Source of the DNA: Nymphalis io
Taxonomy: Eukaryota; Arthropoda; Insecta; Lepidoptera; Nymphalidae
Reading direction: 5' to 3'
DNA: 64,000 bases
Assembly: GCF_905147045.1 (NCBI RefSeq)
Contig: NC_065898.1
Coordinates: forward strand, 9,672,001 to 9,736,000
Made by a program: the position numbers and the translations under genes
Shown here: one piece after another, positions 21,334-32,422 of the stretch
Layout: the number at the start of each line of letters is the position of its first letter
Numbering within the stretch: position 1 is the first letter of the stretch
The notes under the pieces: model-generated
Told to the model about the DNA's origin: nothing
The model's database searches: none
The model's input: the letters and a program-made list of their open reading frames with translations, nothing else

Positions 21334-22776
21334 TATATATTATTTGTTTATGTATAAAAAAATTGAACAGGATTATGATTGAATCAAGAATATCTCCCAT
21401 GGTTAAACAATAAAAAAATCATATTTTAAAAAACCCTTATCTAGTATATATTTGTAGGGCTATTCTGTAAGAGAAAACTCGAAAGTCACCGCAGAAATCG
21501 GTCGTGAAATGTCCGAAAGTGATATGTGACATTGACCGTAATAATTATAACATTACACGAATAGACAACAAAATAGTAAATTTACAGAATATCAGAATAT
21601 ACGGATGTAGTGTAATGTACACAAGCCATATATAAATATAAATAGAAGTTTAGAAAAGCCCTTGATGATTCAGTACATTTTCGAAATTAGTCAAGACGTA
21701 ACATTGAAGTATTGTTTAGGAATGTACACATCAAGTATTATTACGATGTTCCAATTATTTGACTGCATAATTGAATGTTTACTTATTACCTATTAGATGT
21801 ATACTTTAAGGAGATATTTTTAAATTTTTTACACTAACTGTTATATATGTACTCGCCCATATTTCTGCCCACGATTGTCAGTGAAAATATTCGTCTATTG
21901 AGCCATTATGGCTATTAAAATGTATATAGACATTGATACATATGTGCATAGATAAAATAACATGTTATATATAATAGGACTCTACGCGTAGCCTCAACAA
22001 TTCATGTCGAAACAAATGATGTTCTGGTGACGAAATATTAAATGTGAGCGTGTCTGCACTCTTTATAAAAATTCTTGATACAATTGTTCGGAACAATGAA
22101 ATAATTTAGTTTGTTTGCGAAAGCCGTGATTGTGTTTAACTGCGTAACAATATAATCTTGTGATCACGAGATTTGCGGTGGGAGATATGTACTTCATAAT
22201 GTCACAAATCTTTGAAGTTTCTTTTGTGATTTTAATAACATTTTAATAATAAATATTAAAGGTAATAGACAGTATAGGAAATAAGTCATAATTATGTGAA
22301 TAAGAATGTATATTAATAAAACCTAACGTCTAATGCTGTCACTGGATTTGTCCAGTAAGCTTGCGGTAGATTAGGATGTTATTAATTCACGTGCCTTATT
22401 ATCTTTTTGCACTACAATACGGAAGATTAAAATTCACCAAGTCGAGCATTTTATTTATTTACAGTTCAAAATTAGTCACATTCTCACCAAACTTTATGAA
22501 GAAAATCACTTATAAAGTGGCGCGTTCACTTCTATCGTAATAAAAAATATATGTCATAGAAATCTCAAACGTACATTAATTTTTACTTATTATAATTAAA
22601 ATGTTTAATTTGATATTACTTAGTGAAACATTGTAAAGCAGCGAGAAAATAACCAATTGTTTATATTTCTTAAGAACAGCTGCAGTATCATATTAGCACT
22701 GGCCAGTATAGCAATTCCTTAAATAATAAGCTACATTTGAGCCATAGGTTTTTCGACGCGGTGTACAATTTCAAAA
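21334..22776. other. Intergenic DNA, no gene
   Basis: About 1.4 kb of AT-rich unique sequence; no element recognised. Confidence 0.5.
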
Positions 22777-22965
22777 TCAGTTAAACACCGCTGGGTGACG
22801 AATGTGTTTCCATTTGTCATTGCAGCGGGGTACCCGAGCGATTTCTTTTACTCTTGTTATCATGGGGGAATACAATTTTAAATAAAATATTATTAATGAT
22901 ATGCGTCTGTAACTTCGTTCGCGTGGACAATCGAGATAGAGTTTTTTATCAAAATACGTCCACAT
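22777..22965 (-). mobile_element. Possible Helitron-like fragment
   Basis: On the minus strand, CCTATGTGGACGTATTTTGATAAAAAAC followed by GTCCACGCGAACGAAGTTACAG resembles sequence near ends of lepidopteran Helitrons. The 62-codon frame here has no recognisable domain. Ends are not defined; the call is weak. Confidence 0.3.
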
Positions 22966-23130
22966 AGGATAAGAACCATAAATTCTAAAAAAAAGTGATA
23001 AAATATAAATATAGTCATAATCAACGAATCTATCATATGTTATATAAAAAATAACTCTATATAATCACTAGAAAAAAATTATTAATGAGAGGTTAGATTA
23101 CTATTTACTGTTTGTTTTTTTTTTTGTAGT

Positions 23131-23346
23131 AAGTAACAGCCTCTTCGAGGAGAAGGTGCGGAGCTTATTTCACCAAGCTGCTACAATGCGGGTTGGTGAA
23201 ATACACGTTGCAGAACTTTAGTAAAATTAGACATATGCAGGTTTCCTCACGATGTTTTCCTTCACCGTAAAGCCCGAGATAAATTAAACATATGAAAATT
23301 CAGTGGTGCTTGCCCGGGTTTGAACCCACGATCATCGATTAAGATG
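23131..23346 (-). mobile_element. SINE family A, head-truncated, internal deletion
   Basis: Tail AGTAACAGCCT is joined directly to CTTCGAGGAGAAGG (the TGGGCTAAGGCC block is deleted). It then runs through GCGGGTTGGTGAAAT, GCAGGTTTCCTCACGATGTTTTCC and GGTTTGAACCCACGATCATC. It stops in the anticodon arm. Confidence 0.75.
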
Positions 23347-24523
23347 TTATCGGTAGAATCTTTATTCGGAAAAAGTGGTAGATTTGAACTTATCAATGAG
23401 AATTCAAAAGTTCTTGTAACAACATTTCAATATAGTAATAAATGTGAAACTTCATATAAGAAATATAAATGATTCACTCAATCGTTACATGCGAATAAGG
23501 AGGATCATAAAAACGCTTTGCAAGCAACTTCGACCTCGGATTTTTATTCTTGCACTGCCCAAATATTTTTGTTTGTTTATTACTCCACAAAATGATTGGT
23601 CAAGAATACATGCATACTATGGTCATTGTTTTTGGGACACGTACAAATTATTTTACAACACGAAATTGACAATGATTTCACATAATAATGAATAAGTTAT
23701 CTACATCGAATGTTTGCAGTCACGTCTGTCTCCTAATCATACTATGAGTAATGATCATGCCATTTTGGGAAAGATTTTTTCGAAATATATTGTATTATTT
23801 TCCTAATATAATTAACGTGGGTAATAGTTATCATTTATAGAATAATATTAAAATGCTACCATTTTAATTTCATTAAATACTAATATTTTAATTCAGCGTT
23901 TTAATACTGATAGCGATAAGCTTAAATCGAATGTATTTAGTTTTGGTTAAATACTTGCTAATTTAAACTGCTATTTAATTTAACGTAGATATAAAAATGC
24001 AACATAAATAATTATGTAAATCCACATACTATAAAAAATACACCAATGCACAGCCGTAGCACAATAGTATGTGGACACGAATATTAAAAAAACTGCTATG
24101 TAACGTTTACTACGTTAACTTTACCAATAATATATAAAGCTATATAAAAAAACGTAATTACGGGTAACGATAATTTGTACATACACGATCACGTGATAAC
24201 GACTTAAAAATTTCAAATCTTATTTCCAGACACTGTCCCCATTCAATCATTCATTTATCTCATGACAATCAGATGTTTTGGCAACAATATAAAAGGGCAC
24301 TGGCAACACAATACAGGATATTGGCATTGTGCAAGCCATTCTATCTACGTTCACTGTCTATGATCAAGATAACCTGGCGTTAAATATTTCATGTTTGTAT
24401 GTTGTCATTGTCAACCGACGGTATGATTGAAGTTATTTCTCGTATATTATAAATGGCTTGAGGTAATAATTACATCAAAAGTTATTATTATTCCTAAATA
24501 GTTAAGTATTATAATAAACTACA
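23347..24523. other. AT-rich DNA with a long-loop hairpin
   Basis: The 83-codon plus frame at 23444-23695 shows no known domain. At 24021-24075 there is a 12-base perfect inverted repeat. Confidence 0.5.
24021..24075. repeat. 12-bp perfect inverted repeat, 31-base loop
   Basis: TCCACATACTAT (24021-24032) and ATAGTATGTGGA (24064-24075) are exact reverse complements. Confidence 0.7.
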
Positions 24524-24566
24524 TTGCCTTCTCTCCTTTTGAGGCGAAGTATTTGGAGCAATTAAA
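24524..24566 (-). mobile_element. SINE family A, small fragment
   Basis: GCCTTCTCTCCTTTTGAGGCGAAG..TTTGGAGC matches the 3' part of family A only. Confidence 0.4.
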
Positions 24567-24619
24567 TAAATTAATTAAATTAAAAATTAATTAAAGCAGT
24601 AAACCTAGACGGTACCTAT

Positions 24620-24683
24620 CCAGATAGCCCAGTGGCTAAAACTTGTAAAACTTAACCGACGATCGCGGGTTCAAACCTGCAAA
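24620..24683 (+). mobile_element. SINE family A, tRNA-like head only
   Basis: CAGATAGCCCAGTGGCTAAAAC and CGATCGCGGGTTCAAACCTG are the A-box and B-box blocks; the body after the head is absent. Confidence 0.6.
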
Positions 24684-25393
24684 GTATTATAATTATTTTT
24701 CTATTATCTAACCTATTCCTCGGTTCCGTTCAACGTCTTGAAAACAAATATGACTCTGTGTGCGTAAATGCGAAAGTTTGTGAGTTTTGTTCATTTCAAT
24801 CACAATAAAATGACGGATGGTAATTTAATAAAAAATCTTCTAACCGACTTATATAGCGGTCGATTATAGCGTGGACATGGATTACTTTTTAAAGAAATTA
24901 TTGATATTTTATGGTTTCGTTACATTTTTATAATTAATTTGTAATAGCTGTTTATTTATGGTTTGATATCAAACGTAATTTCTAATGTTTCTATTTGCAA
25001 TATGTTATACGTATTGTGTTCTCTTTATTATGTAACGATCGTGATGAAAAAGACTTATAATAAAAGGTGTGATCTATTGCTTAGAATATAATTTATCTAG
25101 ACATAAATTATAATATTGCGTTATTTATGTAAAATGCAAGTACATATAGATAAACATAAGATGTTAAGACAGATATGAATAGTAAATCTTGATTTCAAAG
25201 TTGTTGGATTATGAACATGGTTTCTGATAAAACATATTTTCTGTGATATTCTAAACTAGTTTTGGCGATGGTGATAAAACTATTTAGTATACTACATTCG
25301 TTCATTCGTTTCGTTTGACAAAATTACTATTTATTGTACGCTCATAACGTATTCTATCGCCACGCAGTTATGCTTAGTATCGTTGTGTCGTTT
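24684..25393. other. AT-rich intergenic DNA, no gene
   Basis: Nothing recognised. Confidence 0.5.
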
Positions 25394-25460
25394 TGAACGG
25401 TGAACATAACATCTTAGTTCCCAAGATTGGTGCCGCATTAACGAGTTGTTAATGTATTTA
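25394..25460 (+). mobile_element. Repeat family D fragment
   Basis: ACATAACATCTTAGTTCCCAAGATTGGTG..GCATTAACGA..GTTAATGT: the central block of family D. Confidence 0.55.
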
Positions 25461-25554
25461 AAAAAGGGCGCCCTTATAGCTAAGATGGCGGTCTAAGAAC
25501 AAATTACAAATTAGAAATTTATTATGAAATTAAAAAAAACAATAAATATAATTT

Positions 25555-25847
25555 GGCGGGCCGTTTTGCGTGGTTGGTAGATACATGCCTTTCACGCCGA
25601 AAGTTGTGGGCTCGATTCCCACCCAGGGCAGACATTTGTGTGCATGAACATGTCTGTTTGTCCTGAGTCTGGGTGTAATTATCTATATAAGTATGTATTT
25701 ACAATAAATATAAAATATACATATAAAAGTATATATAAAAGTAGTATATGTAGTATATGTAGTATATCAGTTGTCCGATTTCCGTAGTAGCTCTCCTTAA
25801 TTTGGGATCAGATGGCCGTGTCTGAATAATGTCCCTGGATATAAAAA
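25555..25847 (+). mobile_element. SINE family C, tRNA-derived
   Basis: Head GCGTGGTTGGTAGATAC (A-box region) and GTGGGCTCGATTCCCACC (B box) with CTTTCACGCCG where the anticodon arm would be, suggesting descent from tRNA-Glu (TTC). Body: TTTGTGTGCATGAACATGT, AATTATCTATATAAGTATGT, then TTTGGGATCAGATGGCCGTGT and ATGTCCC. An internal 9-bp unit GTAGTATAT is repeated three times at 25741-25767. A second copy is at 54926-55180. Confidence 0.75.
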
Positions 25848-27574
25848 ATATATATTATGTTATAAACATATTGTGTTCATATTAATATAGACCTTAAATA
25901 TCTTCCTATGTTTATTATAAAAACAATCATTTGTCAAAATCATTGTTACTTACTGATAAGGTTATCGACCTCGATGATGGATATTTGTTACCTATTTCAT
26001 ACAAAATACACAATCTAAATAGACATTAAGTAAAAACTAAACTAAATTATCGTTGCTTTAAACATGCAATCGGCTAGACATATTTCAATTCAATACAATT
26101 TAACATTTAACCGTCAACGCGAGGTTTTCAAGGAAAATTTTCACTAAAACGAATTCTGTCACATTAAAGTGTCTGAATTGTTTCATAATAATTTTGAAAC
26201 AGTTATGAATAACTTAGTTACATTTTAGCTGTATTTCGTAAGCATCGCACATTGTCGTAGATTTGTGGTTATTACTACACAATTGATGTTAGAACGTTGC
26301 AGTTACGACTGCTATTTTATTTATTTCCTGTTATTTATATGTATTAGTTTTTTTTTTGTTATTTGTGTAAAAATACTGCCAGTGTCGAGTGTATAATGAG
26401 GAAGACACAAAGGAGGTTGATTGGTTTGAAATATTGTAGTTTTTTTTAATTACGTCATTGGTAATTGTGCAACAACATTGATTACCTGAAATATCATGAA
26501 ATATAAAATATTAATAGATAAATAATTCATATTACTAGAAGTACATATAAACCAATTAATATAATATATATTTTATATTAACAAAAGAGTATTCATGCCA
26601 GTAAACATAAAAAACGAAAAAACTATTAGTTAATATCGAAACCAGTGTAAGATCCTTAAGTAATTATTATCAAAAAAGGGCAATAAAAACTATAAGAAAT
26701 GAATTTCATTTTTCATTACGCTAAAGCGATAGCGGTTACATAAGGAGTTCAGTGAAAGTTAAATCAATAGAATTCTTATGGGTGATTAAATCTTACTTCA
26801 CGAGTAAGTACAATGGGACTAATAGTCGAGTACCCGTGTGCACAATACTTACTGGTAAATCACCAGGTCTTTTGTACAGTAGATTGGAGGGTTAATGGGC
26901 TTTCCCACGTCACTTCATATGGACTAGTGACGTGTCAAGTAATAATTACTCAGCGTGTGGTCTCTTTAACCCACTTCGACACAATTGGATATTTTTAATA
27001 ATAATTGATCAAAGGGTTAATCCAACTGTTAGAAAAAGGCTACCTAATTTTAACTAGTCTTAGTTATTTTCGATTTTTTTTCTGGATATGAATAACTATA
27101 ATCTATTGCAATTTTTTTTTTATTTCATTACAATTACACACGTTATTAAATAAATATTTAAATATTTCATATTCCCATTCTACATTTAAACTAACGACAT
27201 ACTCTTTAGTTGCTTCTTAGATTGTAAGCATTGCAACACAATATTATACAAACAGAAATTTACATAATACATTAAGCCATTTAATGGGAAATAATGTAAT
27301 AATTTAAAGAAATTACTAACATTTTAAAATGTAATGGGCTAACATAAGAATATCATTATAAATTCAGGAGCACTAAATGACCGTGCTTTTTTATTTAAAT
27401 GCAAAATTCTTATAAAATTCAATACAATGATGACGTCAGTTGCATCTCTCCTTATTGTTACTTGAGTGAATAAATTATAAATTAGGGATATTCACTAAAT
27501 TTCATAATAATACAGTTTTAGGGAACGGTGAGCAACGGTTCCCAAGCTATAAGAAGGGTCCAATACGTTACAAT
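25848..27574. other. Intergenic DNA, no gene recognised
   Basis: The 61-codon plus frame at 26813-26998 has no known domain. Inside it, CACGTCAC (26906-26913) and GTGACGTG (26927-26934) form an inverted repeat of CRE-like half-sites. Confidence 0.5.
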
Positions 27575-27880
27575 ATATTACAGTAACAGCCTGTTAATGT
27601 TCCACTGTTGGGCTAAGGCCTCCTCTCCCTTTTGAGGAGAAGGTTTGGAGCTTATTCCACCACGCTGCTCCAATGCGGGTTGGTGGAATACACATGTGGC
27701 AGAATTTCGATTAAATTAGACACATGCAGGTTTCCTCACGATGTTTTCCTTCACCATCAAGCACGATATGAATTATTAACACAAATTAAGCACATGAAAA
27801 TTCAGTGGTGCTTGCCCGGGTTTGAACCCACAATCATTGGTTAAGATTGACGCGTTCTAACCACTAGACCATCTCGACTT
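27575..27880 (-). mobile_element. SINE family A, full length
   Basis: Minus strand: AAGTCGAGATGGTCTAGTGG head, GGGTTCAAACCCGGGCAAGC B box, complete body and CAGGCTGTTACTGTA tail. One of the two best-preserved A copies (with 32098-32411); they differ at scattered positions. Confidence 0.85.
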
Positions 27881-28137
27881 ATATACAATAAATTAACGAT
27901 ATGATTATTTAACTCACGTCTATGTAACGCAGTCATATCTATTTTTTGTAGCTGCGTTACATTATATAAAAATATTTATTAATGTAATTAAATTTATTAT
28001 CGTATATCATTTTTATAAATTGATACGTAGGTATTGTTAAATTCACTATCACCTTACCAAGTAAAAAATAATTTCGTAAGATATAACACAGTTGCAATCG
28101 TTTTTTACGATTGTAGTAAGTAAATCTTTTGATAACA

Positions 28138-28281
28138 AATATCGCCCGCGTCAGGTACCCTATATCCTTTTCTGTACCCCAGACAATGTGTATGCAAAAA
28201 ATGACTTTATTTATTTTATTTAAAGCGTAACAAATAAACAAGCAGACAAACTCACTTTCGCATTGATAATATTAGTAAGGA
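28138..28281 (-). mobile_element. Non-autonomous Helitron, truncated
   Basis: On the minus strand it starts TCCTTACTAATATTATCAATGCGAAAG, with GCTTGTTTATTTGTTACGC and CATACACATTGTCTGGGG following, and reaches GACGCGGGCGA at 28146. The TC 5' terminus is intact, but the CTAG 3' end is not seen. Confidence 0.6.
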
Positions 28282-29129
28282 CATAAAAGCGTCAAAGCAC
28301 GCTGTCAGAAATGAGATTTATTAATCCATGAAGTAGTCTGTAAAATTATTTAAACCGAAATGAAACAAAAGAAAAATTTGATGATCCCTGATCTAATACC
28401 ATTGTTTGCTAAATTATGTGACAGCTAATGACTTAAAGCTTACCGAGTTATTGATCAAATAAACTTATGTAAGAGTTATCTAACCGAATGCGGTTAGTGA
28501 ATTATAACATCATTGCCTATCATTTTAAAGTCGAAATTCCCTTGTAGTAAATCTGCGTTGGTTGATTTGGAGATATAAAAAATTAACTGAACATAGAGTT
28601 AGACGGAAATGGCATCTATGTATTTCAGATAGCTTATTTTGATTGTGAAGTTATCAAATATTTTCATTGTTTGGATTATAACATATTCAAAAACATTACA
28701 AAATCAAGAATGAATCAATGCTTAAAACTTTACAAGACACATTTTATCAGATATTTATATTGTATTCTATTCATTCGTTGGTCTAAAATGATATCATTTC
28801 TAAATTGAACGTTTTTGCAACTTGAGACGAGTGGGCGAGAGACATAAAGGTCACGTCATATAACACTTTCTCGATGCGTGTGACATGTCGATGTGATGTC
28901 GCCCTAAGTGATAAATATGTCATATAATCACGTGTATGCATTAGTTTTTATTCGAGTTTCACGTTGTGCCCGACGTCTGTATTCGTAATAGACTTGGCTT
29001 ATGTTATGTCATTAACATGACTTGTGGTAATGCACGAATGTATTTCAATGTCATTTCCATGATTCATCCTAACAATCAGATCTATCGAATTGTAGGTATA
29101 TATACTATATTTTGAATAGTCTAACTGTG
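28282..29129. other. Intergenic DNA, no gene
   Basis: Unique sequence; 28820-28990 is less AT-rich than average but shows no frame or repeat I recognise. Confidence 0.5.
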
Positions 29130-29190
29130 AATGACTTTTTGGGGAGAAGTTTTGGAGCTAAATCCAATATGTTGCTATGCGGGATATGAG
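29130..29190 (-). mobile_element. SINE family A, small diverged fragment
   Basis: TTTTTGGGGAGAAGTTTTGGAGCTAAATCCA..TGCTATGCGGG aligns with the GGAGAAGGTTTGGAGCTTATTCCACC..TGCGGG block. Confidence 0.45.
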
Positions 29191-29302
29191 GATCATCAAA
29201 CACATAAAGATTTCTAGATGTTTTCATTTACCCGCTGACTATGTCATAATCATAACTATTTTAAGGAAACGGTGTTGCAGATTCTCATGGGCAGTGGTAG
29301 TC

Positions 29303-29789
29303 TTTTTTTTATATTCGCCGGGAGTGCAAATGACTCTACTCCACCTGATGGTAAGTGGTAGTAGAGTCCAAACGCGACGACGGCCAGTACAGACGGAAAA
29401 AACGTTCTGCACTAGCCGCCTTCGCCTTGCCGGCCCGCAAGATGCCTCTTCACGCCTTGTTTGAAGGAACCCGGGTTGTAAGAAGAGGGGAACACGTGAG
29501 CTGGTAAGGAATTCCATTTTTTGAAAGTGCGACAAAGAAAGGAGTTGCCAAATTTCTTTGTTCGCGATGGAATTGATGTCACAGTTAGGCGGTGACATCG
29601 AGAACCAGCTCGTGTGGACTTAAGAAGGAAGGGGGAAGCAGGAATTAGAGAGAATAATTCCTCAGAGCACTCGCCGTGATACAGTCGATAGAAAGCGCTC
29701 AGTGCTGCTATCTCACGACGCAATTGTAAAGGTTCAAGGGTGTTTGTGACCTTTACGTCGCCAATAATGCGTACGGCACGTCGCTGCAA
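29303..29789 (-). mobile_element. LINE-2 family, 5'-truncated copy
   Basis: Poly(T) at 29303-29310 marks the poly(A) end. The rest aligns with the 3' end of LINE-2 (47328-47820) with few differences and stops abruptly at CGCTGCAAC, giving typical target-primed 5' truncation. I could not find a convincing TSD. Confidence 0.9.
29412..29789 (-). pseudogene. LINE-2 reverse transcriptase, C-terminal fragment
   Basis: An open frame of 125 codons corresponding to the extreme C-terminus of LINE-2 ORF2, starting at QRRAVRIIGD. Against the copy at 47444-50563 I count seven amino-acid differences in the shared 125 positions, most of them near the end (for example FKKW for TKEW). It lacks all catalytic motifs. 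The high similarity implies that the two insertions come from closely related, recently active source copies. Confidence 0.9.
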
Positions 29790-30520
29790 CTTTTATTCAC
29801 TTAAGTCCTATAGTCAGGTGAGTCTCTAAAAAAATTAAGCAAATTATGCTCGTGAGCACTGCTTGAGTAGATTTCAATTAACAGACTTCTGTTTAGATTC
29901 GCTAGTATTCTATTTATTAATTGGTCAAAATTGCCTTATTCAATAAAATAAACGGATTTTTCACCCAGAGTATTGGAATTGCGATTCAAAGGCGAAGAAG
30001 AAGAAGGCGAAATTCTTTCAACGATTCTATCGCGATTTGTACAGTAGCTATTTTTAATTTGTTATTTGTATATATTTTTATGTAAATAATTCTTATGTTA
30101 ATTATATATAAAACAAATACATAAAAGTCTAGTGTAAAGCATAATAGCGTTTTAGGCAAGTTTTACTGCCCCTTGGCTGCACTATAGGTATAGTCTTATA
30201 TAAAGTCTTAATTAATACAAAAAATACCTTCACCGTGATTAATGACAATCTTTATATGTTGACATTATGATACTAAGTGTCAGTAAAGACAAGAATACGC
30301 GATGCACAGAGACGCATTAAACGATATAAGCTGTCATAAGTCCATTAAGCGTTAAGATGACTAACATACAGATGCACATTTTTACTACACTAGCTATTTT
30401 CTGCAGCTTCAATTGACAGTAGTAAAGCGTTCATTCATAAATGGTAATCGCGGAGAATTCCATTGTAAGAACCTACTTATAATATTTTTATTCGATCATT
30501 TTATAATAGACCATTTTATT
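29790..30520. other. AT-rich intergenic DNA, no gene
   Basis: A short GAA-rich patch near 29991-30010; nothing else. Confidence 0.5.
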
Positions 30521-30590
30521 TCAGCCGTGATAGCTCAGTGGTTAAAAGCAGAAAATCTAACCGATGATTCCGAGTTCATACCTTCGCTTC
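30521..30590 (+). mobile_element. SINE family A, tRNA-like head fragment
   Basis: AGCCGTGATAGCTCAGTGGTTAAAAG and CTAACCGATGATTCCGAGTTCATACC preserve an A box and a degraded B box. It is not a functional tRNA: no 3' acceptor strand pairs with the 5' end. Confidence 0.5.
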
Positions 30591-30674
30591 AAATAGGAGA
30601 CGAAGTCTTGGCCCAGTTTTGGATTAATTACTTTTCTTTACTTTTTCCTTTTATTTTATAAACATATTTTTTTG

Positions 30675-30830
30675 TGTTCGACGGCTACACGGAAATATAG
30701 CGCTTGATGGTAAGCGGCTTTTGCCTGTATTCCTTTTTACTGTAAGAGTAGATAGCAAACGATTCCTGTCACTGTCAATAAGACGAAAATTACCGTGCAA
30801 GGTAGGTCCCCAACCTAGTTACTAGTAAAA
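30675..30830. repeat. Unclassified repeat-like segment
   Basis: ATATAGCGCTTGATGGTAAGCGGCTTTTGCCTGTATTCC followed by AGTAGATAGCAAACGATTCC and GCAAGGTAGGTCCCCAACCTAG. GCTTGATGGTAAGCGGC echoes the stem-loop region of LINE-2/D tails, so this may be the 3' end of another LINE. I cannot name it. Confidence 0.3.
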
Positions 30831-32086
30831 TAAAATCATATTATTTCAAGTCAATTTATTATACAAAAACAAACAGCTTTATTAATCACGAGGGCGTAGT
30901 ATTTTATAAATAAATCAATGCAATAAATCATCAAAATAATATTATTGAATATGCATACAAAAACATAGATAACAACATCAGAACAATTAAGATAATTCTT
31001 AATATACCTAATATCGAAGCACACGATCGATCGTAAACAAAGCCAGATGTATTACGAGGTCAGACGTTGAACTGAAGTCACTAAATAAACATAACAATGG
31101 AATATCAATTCATTGGTTCCGTATAAAAAATCAATAAATATTAACTTATGTAATAATTTAGTTAAAAAGTAAATGTGAAATAAATAAACAAACTTTCACT
31201 TTGACCATTCACCAACATGTAGTGCAGGTGGTATGCATATATAAAATTAATCATTATTAATACCCTGGGTTATATAAGAACCTTTTTTTACTAGGGTAGG
31301 ACTCACTGGTAGAATATGTATTCCCTGAGGATAATCTTAAAAAGTAAACGTTTATATCGAAAATATACACTAAATACTTTAAAAATTATACACAAATCAA
31401 TTTATTTTGAATTATTTATCAAAATTAAATGTAATATTATATTCGATTTTATACATAGATTTTTCCGAAAAGTTAAAGATTAGTTATCAACTATTGTATT
31501 GTATTTTGTATCAGGTTTATTCATTTAATTAAAGTGCATATTTGTTCTCAAAATCGCTTAAGGAATTGACGTCAAAGATTCACATTTAACAGATATTTAT
31601 TTTATGAATAAAATAAAACAAGATGTATGAAAATATTTTTTAACAATTACAAAAAAAGAAGAAGAGTTCATAATGGTTCTTCTCGATTTGCCGCTTCCAG
31701 AAAAAGGGCTTATAGCGATGACGTGTAAGTTACTACGCACTTTATCCAGAGACAATTATCGCTTACAATTTATTATTTTTATATAATTATAAAACTAAAA
31801 GTAGGTGTACTCAAATGTGAATCCCACGGGCGTCACGCTTAAGGTGCTTTGCCAAATAAGTAACGAGTCACTGTGACTGTTTGGGCGAAATTTTTGGTCC
31901 GTTGCATCCGTCGGCCTAAACTAATCGAGGTGGCGCCTTCTTGATTGTACTGTAGTCTCAAAAAGTGACGTCATATTTTATTATAATTAAACTTTTTGTA
32001 TATGATAATAATGCTTTTACTGAATGATGCGTAAGTTTACAAATTATTATTACTATATAGTATATGTAGCTAATTGCAATCGAATA
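30831..32086. other. Intergenic DNA, no gene
   Basis: AT-rich to about 31660. 31670-31970 is more mixed in composition but matches nothing I recognise. Confidence 0.5.
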
Positions 32087-32097
32087 AGGAGTAATGA

Positions 32098-32411
32098 AAG
32101 TCGAGATGGTCCAGTGGTAAGAACGCGTGAATCTTAACCGATAAACGTGGGTTCAAACCCGGGCAAGCACCTTTGAATTTTCATATGCTTAATTTCTGTT
32201 TATAATTCATCTCGTGCTTTTCGGTGAAGGAAAACATCGTGAGGAAACCTGCATGTGTCTAATTTAATCGAAATTCAGCCACATGTGTATTCCACCAACC
32301 CGCATTGGAGCAGCGTGGTGGAATAAGCTCTAAACCTTCTCCTCAAAAAGGGAGAGGAGGCCTTAGCCCAGCAGTGGGACATTTACAGGCTGTTACTGTT
32401 ACTGTTACTGT
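32098..32411 (+). mobile_element. SINE family A, complete with 11-bp TSD
   Basis: The cleanest copy here. Head: GTCGAGATGGTCCAGTGGTAAG (A-box region), GTGGGTTCAAACCCGGGC (B box). Body: AAGCACC..TGAATTTTC, CTCGTGCTTTTCGGTGAAGG, GTGAGGAAACCTGCATGTGT, TCCACCAACCCGCATTGGAG, GGAGAGGAGGCCTTAGCCC. Tail: (TGTTAC)n, at least three units. The direct repeat AGGAGTAATGA at 32087-32097 and 32412-32422 is an exact TSD, so the boundaries are certain. The repeated TGTTAC tail instead of poly(A) suggests a LINE partner with a microsatellite tail. Confidence 0.92.
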
Positions 32412-32422
32412 AGGAGTAATGA

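Noticed and set aside
26813..26998. 61-codon plus-strand frame as a short gene
   Set aside because: No recognisable domain, no splice or promoter context; an open frame of this length is expected by chance.
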